A DNA stretch of 64,000 bases, taken from assembly GCF_001305295.1 (NCBI RefSeq), contig NZ_LJSI01000053.1, positions 372,001-436,000 on the forward strand, read 5' to 3'. Made by a program: the position numbers and the translations under genes. The notes under the pieces are model-generated. The model saw only the letters and a program-made list of their open reading frames with translations. It did not search any database and was not told where the DNA came from. This document shows, in pieces, positions 1 through 9,533 of this stretch. Each line of letters begins with the position of its first letter. The stretch's first letter is position 1. Source of the DNA: Neptunomonas antarctica. Lineage in GTDB: Bacteria; Pseudomonadota; Gammaproteobacteria; Pseudomonadales; Balneatricaceae.

Positions 1-11
1 ATGGAGCGTAA

Positions 12-3000
12 ATGAGCAGCTTTGTCGGGTTATTGAATAATGCTATTTTATTGTTGGCGCTTGGCGTTATCTATGACGTACTGGGTCTGCATAATATTGC
101 CAATAAGAAACTGAGAGATCTGTTTACAGGGATTTTAGTCGGTGTTATCGGTATTTCCGTAATGTTGACGCCGTGGGAAATGACGCCTGGTTTGTTCTTC
201 GATACGCGTTGGGTGCTGATCAGTTTATGTGGCTTGTATTTTGGTTGGGCTCCGACCCTGATTGCTGTATTTATGACAGTTTTCCTTCGACTCTATCAAG
301 GCGGTGCAGGTATCTATGTCGGATCATTGGTGATCATTACCGGTGGAGCGATAGGACTCGCCTGGCGTTACTGGAGCCTGCATTATCACAAAGAGCTAAA
401 TTGGGGTGGGCTTTACCTATTAGGCCTTTCTGTTCAAATTGCCGTTATTTTATGTATGTTTCTGCTACCAGCAGAGGTGCGTTACTCCGTTATTTCGGCC
501 ATAGCATCTCCTCTGTTAATTATTTACCCTTTGATCACTATGTTGCTGGGGATGCTGCTTAAGATCCAGAAAGAAAGGCGACAAGCTGAAGTAGAGCTAC
601 GTAAGCATAAAGAAATACTGGATAGGGATCAGGGGCTGTTGAAAAGGATTATCGATAGCATCCCTGATTATATTTTTTATAAAAGCGTTGAGGGTGCTTA
701 TTTAGGCTGTAATAAAGCGACGTCTGAATTATTTGGCTGTGATGAGGCGGATCTTATTGGGAAAACTGATTTCGATATTTTTGAGCAGAAGCAGGCGATA
801 TTTTTTCGTCAAAAAGACAGTGAAATGTTACAGACGGGCAAGCATCAAAGTAATGCAGAAACTGTAATGCATCCCGATGGAAGAGAGATTCAGCTGGATA
901 CGTTAAAAACACCATTTTACGGTGAAACGGGCAAGCTATATGGTTTGATTGGTATCGGCCGGGATGTTACCGAGAAGCAAAAAACTGAAGAGCATATCCG
1001 TAAGAGTGCAGTAATCTATCATAGTGTTCTGAGTACAGCGCTGGATGGTTTCTGGATTGTGACTGCAGCGGGGATTATTGAAGACGTAAATGAAGCCTAT
1101 GTGAAAATGTCAGGTTACGCTTTTGATGAGCTTCTGGGTATGCGAGTAACTGAGTTGGATGCTCTTGAAAGTGAAAAGATGGTGCAGCAGCACCTACAAA
1201 AAATTCTGGAGCAGAAAGAAAAGTGTTTCATTAGCCGGCATTGTCGTAAAGATGGCTCTGTTTTTGATGTCGAAATCAATGTCACCTATTGGCCGGAAGA
1301 GGGTGGGAAATTTTTCGTTTTTATCAAGGATATTACTGAGCGAATATTGTCACAGAAGCAACTTTTACAAAGTGAAACTCGTTTTCGGCATGTGTTTGAA
1401 AACATGGCTACTATTGCGGTTCAGGGATATGACAAAAACAGGAATGTTATTTTTTGGAACCGTGCCAGTGAAGTGCTCTACGGTTATGGATCAGAAGACG
1501 CGATAGGACAAAAGCTCGAAGACTTAATCATCCCGGATACTATTAGAGGGCCTGTAATTCAGGAGGTTGGTCGTTGGGTAGCAGGCGGCCCCGTTACACC
1601 TTCTGGCGAGATAGTTTTAAAGAAAGCTGACGGTTCACCGGTAACAGTATTTTCCAGCCATGTCATTATTACCGGAGTGAATAATGAACCGGAAATGTAT
1701 TGTGTTGATTTGGATCTGACAGCACTGAAACGCGCAGAAGAAAGAGTGGTTATGCTGTCTCAGGCCGTTGAGCAAAGTCCGGTTTCTGTCGTGTTATCAG
1801 ATACTGATGGTGTTATTGAATACGTCAATAGCGCGTTTGAAAAAGTAACGGGTTACGCCCGCCATGAAGTCATTGGGCAGTCGACACGTTTACTTCAATC
1901 GGGGCTGACGCCTTTAAGTCAGTATAAGCAGCTATGGGATGCGTTGATCTCGGGCGAATCGTGGCAAGGAGAGTTTCAGAATCGTAAGAAAAATGAACAA
2001 CTCTTTTGGGAGTACGTTCATATTGCACCGGTAAAAAACGACTCAGGAGAGATAAAGCATTTTTTGGCGGTGAAACAGGATGTAACACAACAAAAAGAAC
2101 AGGCTGAACAACTCCTGTATCAGGCGCATTTTGATCATTTAACAGGGCTTCCTAATCGGTTTTTGTCGTTAGATCGATTGTCACAGATGTTGAAAGAAGC
2201 AAAACGATCACAGCAACAGGTTGCCGTTTTTTTTCTGGATCTGGACGACTTTAAAAAAGTTAATGACACATTAGGGCATCAGGTTGGCGATGAATTGCTT
2301 GTTGAAGCGGCGTTCAGGTTGCGCTCGGCCGTACGAGATGATGATGTTATTGGGCGATTAGGGGGAGATGAGTTCATCGTATTAATTAAGCATATGGAAA
2401 GTAGTGCATTCATCGATCAATTAGCGGAAACACTATTGGCACAATTCAGAACACCTTTTTTGCTAGGTGAAAGGGAGCTTGTAGCGACGGTTAGCATTGG
2501 TGTAGCCGTATATCCAACCGATGGTTTTACACCGAACGAATTGCTTAAACAGGCTGATGCCGCGATGTATCATTCTAAAGAGCAGGGCCGCAACACCTAT
2601 AATTTTTATACGAATAAAATGAATGAAGATGTTGCTCGTCGGTTATTAATAGAGGAGCAGCTACGTAATGCGCTCACAAAGAATGACCTCTATGTTTGTT
2701 ATCAACCTGTAGTCGATCTGAAAAGCCGGGAAATTATTGGCGCGGAAGCACTGTTACGCTGGAATAATGAAGTGATGGGGAACGTGCCGCCCGATGAGTT
2801 TATACCTATCGCTGAGCAAACCGGTTTGATTGTGGCGATCGGTCGTTATGTGCTCGAGCAGGCCGTGATTTGCGCCTCAGGTTGGCGCAGTAAATATGCA
2901 GCCGACTTTAAGGTGGCTGTTAATATTTCACCCCGTCAATTCAGAGATGCTGAGTTGCTTGAATATTTAGAATCTTTGTTGATACAGCACAACTTACCCG

Positions 3001-3419
3001 CGTCGGGTCTTGAACTGGAAATAACTGAAGGCGTCTTAATGACAGGTCACGCCACGGTTGACAAGGCATTGTCCGATTTACATACCATGGGGATTAATAT
3101 TTCCATGGATGATTTTGGAACGGGTTATTCTTCTTTAAGTTATTTACGCAGCTATCCATTCGATACATTAAAAGTGGATAAAAGCTTTATCGATGATATT
3201 TCGGTGGACCAGGCTGGTTTGCAGTTGGTCGGTGCTGCTATCGCAATGGGGCAGGTTCTTGGGTTGAAAATTATCGCTGAAGGCATTGAAACCGAAGAGC
3301 AGTACCAGTTGTTGGTCACCCAGCAATGCGACTATGGACAGGGATATCTGTTCAGTAAGCCTGTGCCCGCTGATGAGTTTGGAAAAATGCTTGAGGCTGA
3401 TAGATTAAGGTTTTCGTGA
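12..3419 (+). CDS. LytS-type 5TM / PAS / GGDEF / EAL c-di-GMP signalling protein
   Basis: Inner-membrane c-di-GMP turnover protein of 1135 residues. The first ~190 residues hold several hydrophobic helices resembling the 5TM-LYT sensor region of LytS/YehU. About four PAS modules follow (roughly 210-325, 330-450, 455-575, 580-695), then GGDEF (~705-865) and EAL (~880-1125). The cyclase signature GGDEF is intact at residues 784-788, preceded by an RDDD inhibitory (RxxD) site. The EAL motif is at 912-914 and the DDFGTGYSSL motif is present, so both domains could be active; which dominates cannot be read from sequence. The ligand is unknown. ATG at 12 is the only sensible start, and the bases before it allow an ATGA overlap with an upstream gene outside the window. 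Confidence 0.9.
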   Translation: MSSFVGLLNNAILLLALGVIYDVLGLHNIANKKLRDLFTGILVGVIGISVMLTPWEMTPGLFFDTRWVLISLCGLYFGWAPTLIAVFMTVFLRLYQGGAGIYVGSLVIITGGAIGLAWRYWSLHYHKELNWGGLYLLGLSVQIAVILCMFLLPAEVRYSVISAIASPLLIIYPLITMLLGMLLKIQKERRQAEVELRKHKEILDRDQGLLKRIIDSIPDYIFYKSVEGAYLGCNKATSELFGCDEADLIGKTDFDIFEQKQAIFFRQKDSEMLQTGKHQSNAETVMHPDGREIQLDTLKTPFYGETGKLYGLIGIGRDVTEKQKTEEHIRKSAVIYHSVLSTALDGFWIVTAAGIIEDVNEAYVKMSGYAFDELLGMRVTELDALESEKMVQQHLQKILEQKEKCFISRHCRKDGSVFDVEINVTYWPEEGGKFFVFIKDITERILSQKQLLQSETRFRHVFENMATIAVQGYDKNRNVIFWNRASEVLYGYGSEDAIGQKLEDLIIPDTIRGPVIQEVGRWVAGGPVTPSGEIVLKKADGSPVTVFSSHVIITGVNNEPEMYCVDLDLTALKRAEERVVMLSQAVEQSPVSVVLSDTDGVIEYVNSAFEKVTGYARHEVIGQSTRLLQSGLTPLSQYKQLWDALISGESWQGEFQNRKKNEQLFWEYVHIAPVKNDSGEIKHFLAVKQDVTQQKEQAEQLLYQAHFDHLTGLPNRFLSLDRLSQMLKEAKRSQQQVAVFFLDLDDFKKVNDTLGHQVGDELLVEAAFRLRSAVRDDDVIGRLGGDEFIVLIKHMESSAFIDQLAETLLAQFRTPFLLGERELVATVSIGVAVYPTDGFTPNELLKQADAAMYHSKEQGRNTYNFYTNKMNEDVARRLLIEEQLRNALTKNDLYVCYQPVVDLKSREIIGAEALLRWNNEVMGNVPPDEFIPIAEQTGLIVAIGRYVLEQAVICASGWRSKYAADFKVAVNISPRQFRDAELLEYLESLLIQHNLPASGLELEITEGVLMTGHATVDKALSDLHTMGINISMDDFGTGYSSLSYLRSYPFDTLKVDKSFIDDISVDQAGLQLVGAAIAMGQVLGLKIIAEGIETEEQYQLLVTQQCDYGQGYLFSKPVPADEFGKMLEADRLRFS

Positions 3420-3446
3420 GCCTCCGGCTGCATAAAAAATCAAATA

Positions 3447-3471
3447 AAACAGCCGGCGATGCCGACTGTTT
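3447..3471 (-). terminator. Intrinsic terminator of ettA
   Basis: A near-perfect stem (AAACAGCCGGC, GAT, GCCGACTGTTT) lies just beyond the ettA stop. Read on the minus strand it is followed by a T-rich tract. It lies between converging genes and could also help end the GGDEF-EAL transcript. Confidence 0.7.
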
Positions 3472-3483
3472 GCGCATGATAAT

Positions 3484-5142
3484 TTAATTGATACGTTTGT
3501 ACTTAATACGCTCCGGTTGATGAGATTTACCGTGACGCTTTTTATAGTCTTCGGCGTACTCTGTGTAGTTACCTTCAAAGAAAGCGACCTGAGAATCACC
3601 CTCATAGGCCAGCATGTGAGTACAGACCCGATCAAGGAACCAACGGTCATGTGAAATAACGACGGCACAACCAGGGAACGCTAAAATAGCTTCTTCCAGT
3701 GCGCGTAATGTTTCCACATCCAAATCATTTGTCGGCTCATCCAATAACAATACGTTGCCACCTTCCTTCAACAGCTTCGCTAAATGCAATCGGTTGCGCT
3801 CTCCACCGGAAAGATCACCTACACGTTTCTGTTGATCCGAACCTTTGAAGTTAAAACGTCCGCAATAAGCACGAGAAGGTGTCTGATAATTACCAATGGT
3901 AATTATGTCTTGTCCATCAGAGAGCTCTTGCCAAACCGTGTTATCACCATTGAGCTGCCGCATCTGGTCAACATAAGCCAGTTTCACTGTACTGCCGATC
4001 ACGACTTCGCCGGAATCTGGTGTTTCTTCACCTGCAATCATCTTGAAGAGAGTCGATTTACCCGCACCGTTACCACCGATGATGCCAACGATCGCTCCTT
4101 GAGGAATGGTTGCGGTCAGGTTTTCAAACAACAATTTATCGCCGTATGCTTTGGATACATTGTGTAGTTCAATGACCTGAGTACCAAGACGTGGTCCTGG
4201 TGGAATGTAGATCTCCTGCGTCTCATTGCGTGCCTGAAATTCGCGCGAATTCATCTCTTCGAACTGTTTCAGACGCGCTTTTGACTTGGCTTGTCGGCCT
4301 TTCTGGCCTTGCTGAACCCATTCTAATTCAGATTTCACGGCTTTTTGGTGCGCCGCTTCCTGTTTAGATTCTTTCGCTAACCGTTGCTCTTTTTGCTCAA
4401 GCCATGAAGAGTAATTTCCTTCGTACGGAATACCATGGCCGCGATCAAGCTCCAGAATCCAGCCAGCAGCGTTATCCAGAAAATAGCGGTCATGTGTAAT
4501 CGCAACCACAGTACCGGGATATTCCTGTAAGAAGCGTTCGATCCAGGCGATAGACTCGGCATCCAGATGGTTGGTCGGCTCATCCAGTAATAGCATGTCC
4601 GGCTTATCAAGTAACAAGCGACACAAGGCTACGCGGCGACGTTCACCGCCCGATAGATGCTCCACTTTGGCATCCCACGGTGGCAGGCGCATGGCATCTG
4701 CTGCGCGCTCTAGTGCGATCTCCAGATTGTGGCCATCTTTGGTTTCAATCAGGTTTTCAAGCTCGCCCTGTTTCTTTGCTAAGGCATCAAAATCCGCATC
4801 GGGTTCTGCATAGGCAGCATAGACCTGATCAAGCTCAGTCAGCGCGTTTTTAACATCAGCAACCGATTCTTCAACGATTTCGCGTACAGTTTTGCTGTCA
4901 TCTAATTCAGGTTCTTGCGGTAAATAGCCTACTTTAAGATTTGGCATTGGCTGAGCTTCACCAATAAAATCAGTGTCTACTCCGGCCATTATTTTCAGCA
5001 AAGTTGATTTGCCCGAGCCATTAAGACCCAGTACACCAATTTTTGCGCCAGGAAAGAAAGAAAGTGAAATATCTTTTAGAATTTGGCGCTTGGGCGGAAC
5101 GATTTTGCCCAAGCGGTTCATTGTATAAACGTACTGTGCCAT
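3484..5142 (-). CDS. ettA: Energy-dependent translational throttle protein EttA (ABC-F)
   Basis: ABC-F ATPase that binds the ribosomal E site and gates the first elongation cycle according to ATP/ADP level. At 552 residues it matches the family length (E. coli EttA 555). It has two tandem ABC domains with Walker A motifs GLNGSGKST (~40) and GGNGAGKST (~356), LSGGE signatures in both halves and Walker B LLLDEPTN in both. The lysine/arginine-rich interdomain linker at ~240-320 is the P-site tRNA-interacting region, and no membrane segments are present. A GAGGG ribosome site precedes the ATG by a few bases. Monocistronic: convergent with the upstream cyclase gene and divergent from hsp20. Confidence 0.95.
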   Translation of the reverse strand: MAQYVYTMNRLGKIVPPKRQILKDISLSFFPGAKIGVLGLNGSGKSTLLKIMAGVDTDFIGEAQPMPNLKVGYLPQEPELDDSKTVREIVEESVADVKNALTELDQVYAAYAEPDADFDALAKKQGELENLIETKDGHNLEIALERAADAMRLPPWDAKVEHLSGGERRRVALCRLLLDKPDMLLLDEPTNHLDAESIAWIERFLQEYPGTVVAITHDRYFLDNAAGWILELDRGHGIPYEGNYSSWLEQKEQRLAKESKQEAAHQKAVKSELEWVQQGQKGRQAKSKARLKQFEEMNSREFQARNETQEIYIPPGPRLGTQVIELHNVSKAYGDKLLFENLTATIPQGAIVGIIGGNGAGKSTLFKMIAGEETPDSGEVVIGSTVKLAYVDQMRQLNGDNTVWQELSDGQDIITIGNYQTPSRAYCGRFNFKGSDQQKRVGDLSGGERNRLHLAKLLKEGGNVLLLDEPTNDLDVETLRALEEAILAFPGCAVVISHDRWFLDRVCTHMLAYEGDSQVAFFEGNYTEYAEDYKKRHGKSHQPERIKYKRIN

Positions 5143-5325
5143 AAGCCCTCAGCATGTGGGTTGGTTAACCTGCCACTTAATTTTAACTGAATAAATCAAA
5201 ATAAAACTCAAAGTTTTTCAAAGCATATCTGAGGTTATCCAAAAAGAATAATCTATAAATATACCTCATCGTCTTGAGCGTATTCTAATCAAGTGAAAGC
5301 AATAACAATAAAGGAGTAAGCGATT

Positions 5326-5742
5326 ATGGGCAACTTAACTCGTTTTAATCGATTAATGGATGATACTTTTTTAAATGATTTTTTCATGCCAGTAGAAAAA
5401 CGTATGGGTAGTCGGCTTCCTGCTATTGATGTACATGAAACGGATGAGAAATATTTAGTTAATGTCGATCTTCCCGGCATCAATAAAGAAGATATTCATG
5501 TGTCGATGGAAAACGGTGTCCTTACGGTGAAAGGCGAAACCCAAACGGAAGAGAAGGAAGAAAAGGAAGGTAAGATGATCCGTCGTGAAAGACATGTGGG
5601 AAGCTACATGCGACAATTTACCGTGGGTTCGGAAGTAGATCCTGATGCGATTGATGCCAGATTCGAAAATGGAGTATTGTCTCTGGAACTTAAGAAGCTT
5701 GAGAAAAGTAAACCTAATAAGCTTGAAATCAAAGTGAACTAA
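5326..5742 (+). CDS. Hsp20/alpha-crystallin small heat shock protein
   Basis: ATP-independent holdase of 138 residues. The alpha-crystallin domain covers ~45-138: an IDVHETDEKYLVNVDLPG strand region, the GVLTVKGE segment and the class-typical ENGVLSLELKK near the C-terminus. A short N-terminal arm and an LEIKVN tail serve oligomerisation. An AAAGGAG ribosome site lies about 8 bases before the ATG. I looked in the 180-base AT-rich upstream region for a sigma-32 promoter or a ROSE-type thermosensor and found no convincing match, so heat regulation is assumed from the family only. Followed by a strong terminator. Confidence 0.92.
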   Translation: MGNLTRFNRLMDDTFLNDFFMPVEKRMGSRLPAIDVHETDEKYLVNVDLPGINKEDIHVSMENGVLTVKGETQTEEKEEKEGKMIRRERHVGSYMRQFTVGSEVDPDAIDARFENGVLSLELKKLEKSKPNKLEIKVN

Positions 5743-5792
5743 GTGGGTTGCTCCATGGATGCTTGCATAAGTTGTTACGCTTGCTAATAGTT

Positions 5793-5824
5793 AAGTACGG
5801 CCCAGTATTGCTGGGCCTTACTTT
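5793..5824 (+). terminator. Terminator after hsp20
   Basis: Stem AAGTA-c-GGCCCAG / CTGGGCC-t-TACTT with a 5-base loop, followed by TTTT. The arms are nearly symmetric, so it can act in both directions between hsp20 and the convergent glutaredoxin-like gene. Confidence 0.75.
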
Positions 5825-5877
5825 TAGTGTCGTTAGCTTTTTGAAGCAGATTAGCGTACTTCACTTATATTGAGCAT

Positions 5878-6249
5878 CTAGGATGGGCTAACGAACTTTT
5901 GCTCCAGATAGCTGACGATGTCGTTGGATTCATACATCCAGCTGACGCTTCCGTCTTCATTCGTAATACGCAGGCACGGTACTTTGATTTGGCCGCCTTG
6001 TGTTAATAACTCCTGTCGGAATTGCCCCTCTTTTTTAGCATCGCGTAGCTCTATATTCAGCGAAGAACGCTTCATTGCACGACGAACCTTTACGCAGAAA
6101 GGGCAGGCGTTGAATTGGTAAAGTGCCAACAAGCAGGTTTGTTTATCGATTTGCGCCTGTTCTTCTGCGGTTCGTTTGATTCCGCGTGGAGTGGTAAGGA
6201 AATTGATCGTCAGAATGATTTTGCCTAAGAACCAGCGAATAAAAGCCAT
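5878..6249 (-). CDS. Membrane-anchored glutaredoxin/GST-N-like protein
   Basis: Thioredoxin-fold protein of 123 residues. A hydrophobic N-terminal stretch (~1-18) suggests a membrane anchor. The fold begins near residue 40 with the redox motif CPFC, continues through a cis-proline segment (IKVPCLRI) and ends with YESNDIVSYLEQKF, as in glutaredoxins and GST N-terminal domains. The family reduces glutathione mixed disulfides or binds glutathione; the specific substrate is unknown. The CPFC motif keeps both cysteines. It is alone between hsp20 and glyA, with a divergent promoter region shared with glyA. Confidence 0.8.
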   Translation of the reverse strand: MAFIRWFLGKIILTINFLTTPRGIKRTAEEQAQIDKQTCLLALYQFNACPFCVKVRRAMKRSSLNIELRDAKKEGQFRQELLTQGGQIKVPCLRITNEDGSVSWMYESNDIVSYLEQKFVSPS

Positions 6250-6384
6250 CGTAAAAATCTCAGTTAACAGTATAAAAAGGCGCCCACTTTACCATGTAAT
6301 GTAGAGAATGATTAGCTGTTGGCTGCAGATGAATCTTCTTCGCGTAAAGGTGACCGACTTTCAAGTGCGTTTTTGTCTCAGGTT

Positions 6385-6478
6385 AGAGTATAATGCGCTC
6401 CTTTTTTAAGGCCGGACATAATCATCCGGGCGAGACCAGTAACCGTTCAGTTACCTTTCCGTTACCCAGGGGATAGCT
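6385..6478 (+). promoter_or_regulatory. glyA promoter and structured leader
   Basis: TATAAT at 6389-6394 is a good -10 hexamer, but no clear -35 sits at the proper spacing. The ~80-base leader before the glyA ATG has two small hairpins: CCGGA / TCCGG (about 6413-6430) and GTAAC / GTTAC (about 6448-6463). I do not recognise it as a known riboswitch. A GGGGAT ribosome site ends the leader. Confidence 0.45.
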
Positions 6479-7735
6479 ATGTTTAGTAAAGATATGTCAA
6501 TTGCCGGCTTTGATGCTGATCTGTGGTCAGCAATGCAGTCTGAAGCCACACGTCAGGAAGAGCACATTGAGCTGATTGCTTCTGAAAACTACACCAGCCC
6601 GCGGGTTATGGAAGCTCAGGGTTCTGTGCTGACCAATAAATATGCTGAAGGCTATCCTGGTAAACGTTACTACGGCGGTTGTGAGTATGTTGATGTCGTA
6701 GAACAGTTGGCGATTGATCGTGCCTGCGAACTATTCGGCGCAACCTATGCTAACGTGCAGCCGCATTCTGGTTCACAGGCAAACGCCGCAGTGTATATGG
6801 CGTTGTGCAAACCCGGTGATACTATTCTGGGTATGAGTCTGGCTCATGGTGGTCACTTGACGCACGGTGCCGCTGTTTCTTTCTCTGGTCGTATTTACAA
6901 CGCGGTTCAGTATGGATTGAATGCTGAAACCGGCGAAATCGATTACGCAGAAGTTGAGCGTCTGGCGGTTGAACATAAACCAAAAATGATAGTGGCCGGA
7001 TTCTCTGCTTATTCCCGTGTTGTTGATTGGCAGCGTTTTCGTGATATCGCAGACAAAGTGGGTGCGTACCTGTTTGTTGATATGGCGCATGTCGCCGGTC
7101 TTGTAGCCGCAGGTGTATACCCATCGCCTATGGCAGTGGCTGATGTGGTGACTACAACAACGCATAAAACATTAGGTGGGCCACGTGGTGGTTTGATTCT
7201 GTCTGCCCGTGCTGATGCCGATCTGCAGAAAAAACTTAATTTTGCAGTATTCCCTGAATCCCAGGGCGGCCCGTTGATGCATGTGATTGCGGGTAAAGCG
7301 GTGTGCTTTAAAGAAGCCATGCAGCCTGAATGGAAAGCATACCAGGCGCAGGTTGTTAAAAATGCACAGGCAATGGCTGAGACGTTCAAGTCTCGTGGCA
7401 TTAACATTGTTTCTGATGGAACGGATAATCATCTATTCCTGATGGACCTGATTGGTAAAGACTACAGCGGTAAAGATGCAGATGCTGCTTTAGGCCGCGC
7501 TAATATTACGGTTAATAAAAACTCGGTACCTAATGACCCGCGTTCACCGTTCGTGACTTCTGGTTTACGTATTGGTACGCCAGCGGTGACACGTCGCGGC
7601 TTTAAAGAAGCAGAAGTGACGCAGTTGACTAACTGGATTTGTGATATTCTTGACGATATTAACAACGAAGAAATTAGTGCACGTGTAAAAGGCCAGGTAC
7701 TGGATATCTGTAGCCGTTTCCCTGTTTATAAATAG
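6479..7735 (+). CDS. glyA: Serine hydroxymethyltransferase
   Basis: PLP enzyme that converts serine and tetrahydrofolate to glycine and 5,10-methylene-THF, the main one-carbon source for purines, thymidylate and methionine. The 418 residues match the bacterial family. Visible landmarks: the N-terminal [12 protein letters not shown] segment, [14 protein letters not shown], the PLP lysine motif in [16 protein letters not shown] near residue 230, and the folate-binding [12 protein letters not shown] region near the C-terminus. Cytoplasmic. Followed by its own terminator and then nrdR, the arrangement common in gammaproteobacteria. Confidence 0.97.
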   Translation: MFSKDMSIAGFDADLWSAMQSEATRQEEHIELIASENYTSPRVMEAQGSVLTNKYAEGYPGKRYYGGCEYVDVVEQLAIDRACELFGATYANVQPHSGSQANAAVYMALCKPGDTILGMSLAHGGHLTHGAAVSFSGRIYNAVQYGLNAETGEIDYAEVERLAVEHKPKMIVAGFSAYSRVVDWQRFRDIADKVGAYLFVDMAHVAGLVAAGVYPSPMAVADVVTTTTHKTLGGPRGGLILSARADADLQKKLNFAVFPESQGGPLMHVIAGKAVCFKEAMQPEWKAYQAQVVKNAQAMAETFKSRGINIVSDGTDNHLFLMDLIGKDYSGKDADAALGRANITVNKNSVPNDPRSPFVTSGLRIGTPAVTRRGFKEAEVTQLTNWICDILDDINNEEISARVKGQVLDICSRFPVYK

Positions 7736-7777
7736 TATTGCGGTTTATAAATAAGCACTAAATCAGGTAGAATAGAC

Positions 7778-7803
7778 GGGCGACTGAGAGGTCGCCCTTT
7801 TTT
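7778..7803 (+). terminator. Terminator after glyA
   Basis: GGGCGAC, loop TGAGAG, GTCGCCC, then at least six T: a textbook rho-independent terminator separating glyA from nrdR. Confidence 0.9.
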
Positions 7804-7925
7804 GCTTTTATTTTTAGCTTTAAGACACTTTACTTTACAAACATCGCTCTTTATTTCGGGTACAAGCTTTGTTATTGCTTATGTATTTTTCTTGTACTCA
7901 CGCTCTTTTATGACAGGATTTCACG

Positions 7926-8393
7926 ATGCATTGTCCCTTTTGCGGCGCCAATGAAACCAAAGTAGTTGATTCACGTCTGGTCGCTGAAGGCCAGCAGGTG
8001 CGTAGACGACGTGAATGTATAGCCTGTCATGAACGCTATACCACCTTCGAAATTGCAGAACTCCTGATGCCTCGTCTGATTAAAGCCGATGGCTCACGTC
8101 AACCTTTTGATGAAGACAAACTCCGTGCGGGTATTCAACGTGCGTTAGAGAAACGTCCGGTCAGTGTTGAAGATGTCGAGGCATGCATTAACCGTATCAA
8201 ACATCGCTTACGTGCTACTGGTGAGCGTGAGCTTCCGTCACGTCAATTGGGTGAAGAGGTGATGGCAGCACTGCGTAAGCTTGATCAGGTCGCCTACGTC
8301 CGTTTTGCTTCCGTTTATCGTAGCTTTCAGGATATCAACGAATTCAGAGAAGAAATTGAGCGGCTGTCCGAAGAAGACAAGGCCGGGGGCTAA
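7926..8393 (+). CDS. nrdR: Transcriptional repressor NrdR
   Basis: Zinc-ribbon and ATP-cone repressor of ribonucleotide reductase genes. The 155 residues start with [18 protein letters not shown] and a second cysteine pair in [15 protein letters not shown], giving the four zinc ligands. The ATP-cone domain (~49-139) senses ATP/dATP. It heads the riboflavin cluster: ribD begins 3 bases after its stop, so the two are probably co-transcribed. No nrd gene is in the window. Confidence 0.97.
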   Translation: MHCPFCGANETKVVDSRLVAEGQQVRRRRECIACHERYTTFEIAELLMPRLIKADGSRQPFDEDKLRAGIQRALEKRPVSVEDVEACINRIKHRLRATGERELPSRQLGEEVMAALRKLDQVAYVRFASVYRSFQDINEFREEIERLSEEDKAGG

Positions 8394-8396
8394 GCT

Positions 8397-9533
8397 ATGT
8401 CTGTCTGGAGTGTAGAAGATACGACATTGATGGCCGAAGCTATCCGTCTGGCACGCCAGGGGCAATACACCACACATCCTAATCCACGTGTCGGTTGTGT
8501 CTTAGTCAAGAACGGCAGCATCGTCGGGCGTGGTTTTCATGTTCGGGCCGGTGAAGGTCATGCCGAAGTTAATGCGATAAAAGAGGCAGGTGATGCCGCA
8601 CGGGGTGCTACCGCGTATGTAACACTCGAACCTTGCAGTCATTATGGTCGGACGCCTCCGTGTGCTGAAGGGCTGATCAAAGCAGGCGTGGTAAGGGTTG
8701 TGAGTGCGATGCAGGACCCGAATCCAGCCGTGGCCGGGCGTGGTCTGCAGATGCTTGTCGATTCAGGTATCAGGTGTGAAGTGGGCTTGCTGGAAGCCGC
8801 CGCGCGTGAACTCAATCCGGGCTTTATTAAAAGAATGGAAACCGGGCTGCCTTGGGTACGCGTCAAACTGGCAATGAGTCTGGATGGACGAACGGCCATG
8901 CAAAGTGGTGAGTCGCAGTGGATTACCGGCGCGGCAGCACGCCGGGATGTACAACGTTTACGCGCTAAAAGTTCGGCAATAGTCACCGGTAGTGGCTCCA
9001 TCATGATCGATGATTCTTCTTTGACGGTACGTGAGGCGGAGCTGAGTTTTGGGGCCGGACTTGAAAATGCCGCTGAAATTGTAAAGCAGCAGCCTCTTCG
9101 TGTTGTCCTGGATACTGCGGGACAGATGTCAGCCAGTGCTAAAATATTGAGTCAGCCAGGTCGGACTTTATGGGTCACATTAAGCGAACGTGAGATGCCT
9201 CATGCTGAAATGCTGACGGCGCAGACCAGTGATGGTCGTATTGATCTGCGTTGGTTGCTGGAGTATTTGGCGGCAAACGAACAGTGTAATGAGGTGCTCG
9301 TTGAGGCCGGCGCAACAATGGCCGGGGCTTTTGTTGCAGCCGATTTGGTCGATGAATTAATCGTCTATATGGCGCCGACATTATTGGGATCTAACGCACG
9401 TCCATTGCTGCAATTACCATTGGATAAAATGGAGCAGCAGAAACGTCTGAAAATGACAGACTGTCGTCAGCTAGGCGATGATCTGCGTTTGACCTACCGT
9501 TTTCACGTCAATACGACAGAGGGCCCTGTTTAA
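8397..9533 (+). CDS. ribD: Bifunctional riboflavin deaminase/reductase RibD
   Basis: Carries out two successive steps of riboflavin synthesis: deamination of the 2,5-diaminopyrimidine intermediate, then NADPH-dependent ribosyl side-chain reduction. The deaminase domain (~10-145) shows the zinc motif HAEVNAI and the second ligand region PCSHYGRTPPC. The reductase domain (~150-370) includes the MSLDGRTAMQSGESQWITG segment. The 378 residues are typical. Its TAA stop shares its last A with the ribE start (TAATG), implying translational coupling. Confidence 0.96.
   Translation: MSVWSVEDTTLMAEAIRLARQGQYTTHPNPRVGCVLVKNGSIVGRGFHVRAGEGHAEVNAIKEAGDAARGATAYVTLEPCSHYGRTPPCAEGLIKAGVVRVVSAMQDPNPAVAGRGLQMLVDSGIRCEVGLLEAAARELNPGFIKRMETGLPWVRVKLAMSLDGRTAMQSGESQWITGAAARRDVQRLRAKSSAIVTGSGSIMIDDSSLTVREAELSFGAGLENAAEIVKQQPLRVVLDTAGQMSASAKILSQPGRTLWVTLSEREMPHAEMLTAQTSDGRIDLRWLLEYLAANEQCNEVLVEAGATMAGAFVAADLVDELIVYMAPTLLGSNARPLLQLPLDKMEQQKRLKMTDCRQLGDDLRLTYRFHVNTTEGPV

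Noticed and set aside
1-15. End of an upstream gene overlapping the cyclase start
   Set aside because: Five codons ending in TGA are too little to support a feature.
6773-7432. Several open frames on the minus strand opposite glyA
   Set aside because: They follow the codon structure of glyA, have no ribosome sites and no recognisable protein features.
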